Notes under the pieces: generated by a model
The model's input: only the letters and a program-made list of their open reading frames with translations
What the model was told of the DNA's origin: nothing
Database searches by the model: none
Program-made: the position numbers and the translations under genes
Shown: piece by piece, positions 5,474 through 5,758 of the stretch
Position numbering within the stretch: position 1 is the first letter of the stretch
Layout of the letters: each line of letters starts with the position of its first letter
Source of the DNA: Anaerolineaceae bacterium
GTDB lineage: Bacteria; Chloroflexota; Anaerolineae; Anaerolineales; Anaerolineaceae
Direction: 5' to 3'
Assembly: GCA_021107195.1 (NCBI GenBank)
Contig: JAIOTF010000077.1
Location: forward strand, 1 to 5,758
Length of the DNA stretch: 5,758 nucleotides

Positions 5474-5521
5474 AGTATACAGTCTTTAATTTCATAGAAA
5501 GATATTGAATTAATTAACAAG
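5474..5521 (-). promoter_or_regulatory. Putative promoter of the two-component operon
   Basis: On the minus strand TATACT (5479-5474) ends seven bases before the ATG, so transcription would start at or very near the ATG; its -35 region (TCTTTC, 5502-5497) is poor. An alternative is TTGTTA (5521-5516) with an 18-base spacer and TATGAA (5497-5492), giving a start near 5485 and a leader of under 20 bases without a ribosome binding site. The second option overlaps the end of the tnpB frame. Confidence 0.4.
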
Positions 5522-5758
5522 GATAAACCTTAATGGGCAAACTGCAATGCCCTCTATCCCATTGCGAAATGCATCAGGGATTGCTTTTCTGATAATGTTG
5601 TATGAGCCGTTCAAATCAGCATGGATCAATCGCCCATTTGACGCTCTGAAAAGACCTCGTTTGACTCTGCGCCCCAAATATTTCTTATGATGCTTGATGG
5701 CTTCCAAGTCCAGGAAGGAACATTTTGAGGTGTGAGATTCTTCTTGAAGAATCACCTG
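5510..5758 (-). CDS. tnpB: IS200/IS605-family TnpB protein, C-terminal part (runs off right edge)
   Basis: The minus-strand frame is open from the right edge to a TAA at 5510-5512 and shows the last 82 or so residues of a TnpB protein. Recognisable parts are EESHTSKCSFLDLE before and within the zinc-knuckle region, KYLGRRVKRGLF, and RLIHADLNGSYNIIRKA, whose Asp (codon 5617-5615) matches the third RuvC catalytic residue of TnpB. TnpB is the RNA-guided nuclease carried by IS200/IS605 elements and an ancestor of Cas12. It cuts DNA using a guide RNA made from the element's right end, which overlaps the 3' end of tnpB. Only one Cys (in SKCS) is visible where a four-Cys zinc ribbon is usual, as in some subfamilies. 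The C-terminal end looks complete. Whether the rest of the gene and a TnpA transposase are intact lies outside the window. Confidence 0.88.
   Translation of the reverse strand, partial: QVILQEESHTSKCSFLDLEAIKHHKKYLGRRVKRGLFRASNGRLIHADLNGSYNIIRKAIPDAFRNGIEGIAVCPLRFILVN

Noticed and set aside
1..5758. CRISPR array or tRNA genes
   Set aside because: No regularly spaced direct repeats of CRISPR length and no tRNA cloverleaf or TTCGANNC-type T-loop in context were found by eye. The TTAC-NN-GTAA repeats at 856-902 are too short and too few.

Overview
The window looks like a bacterial chromosome segment of moderate GC content with short intergenic gaps. The style of the GalE, the stand-alone homocysteine methyltransferase and the OmpR/BaeS-type two-component pair would fit an environmental bacterium such as a member of Chloroflexota (Anaerolineae). 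That taxonomic guess rests on protein style only and is weak.

Layout, left to right. (1) Positions 1-836, minus strand: a three-gene operon. The first gene (423-836) encodes an acidic protein with a ribbon-helix-helix (RHH) domain and a C-terminal coiled coil. The second (174-404) encodes a short RHH paralogue. The third, which I do not recognise, runs off the left edge (1-144). A near-consensus sigma-70-type promoter lies at 882-910. It is overlaid by a palindromic operator built from TTAC-NN-GTAA units, with outer 9-bp arms whose centres are 40 bp apart. This is the layout expected of an autoregulated RHH operon. (2) Positions 911-1254: a gene-poor stretch with a very stable hairpin (926-962), a possible 30-residue cysteine-containing small ORF behind a perfect AGGAGG (976-1068), and a terminator-like hairpin with a T run that ends directly at the galE ribosome binding site. 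(3) Positions 1255-2235, plus strand: galE, a UDP-glucose 4-epimerase. (4) Positions 2345-3238, plus strand: a single-domain zinc homocysteine S-methyltransferase (MetH N-terminal-like), followed by a strong terminator that probably serves both directions. (5) Positions 3336-5467, minus strand: a response regulator and sensor histidine kinase pair, translationally coupled and converging on the methyltransferase. (6) Positions 5510-5758, minus strand: the C-terminal end of an IS200/IS605-type TnpB protein that runs off the right edge and ends only 42 bp from the response regulator start.

The best candidate for something undescribed is the left-hand operon: two tandem RHH paralogues plus an unknown third protein under an ordered operator, with a possible divergent small ORF. 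The galE, methyltransferase and two-component genes are ordinary housekeeping or signalling genes. The TnpB end is of interest because its right end, and any guide RNA made from it, must overlap the control region of the two-component operon.
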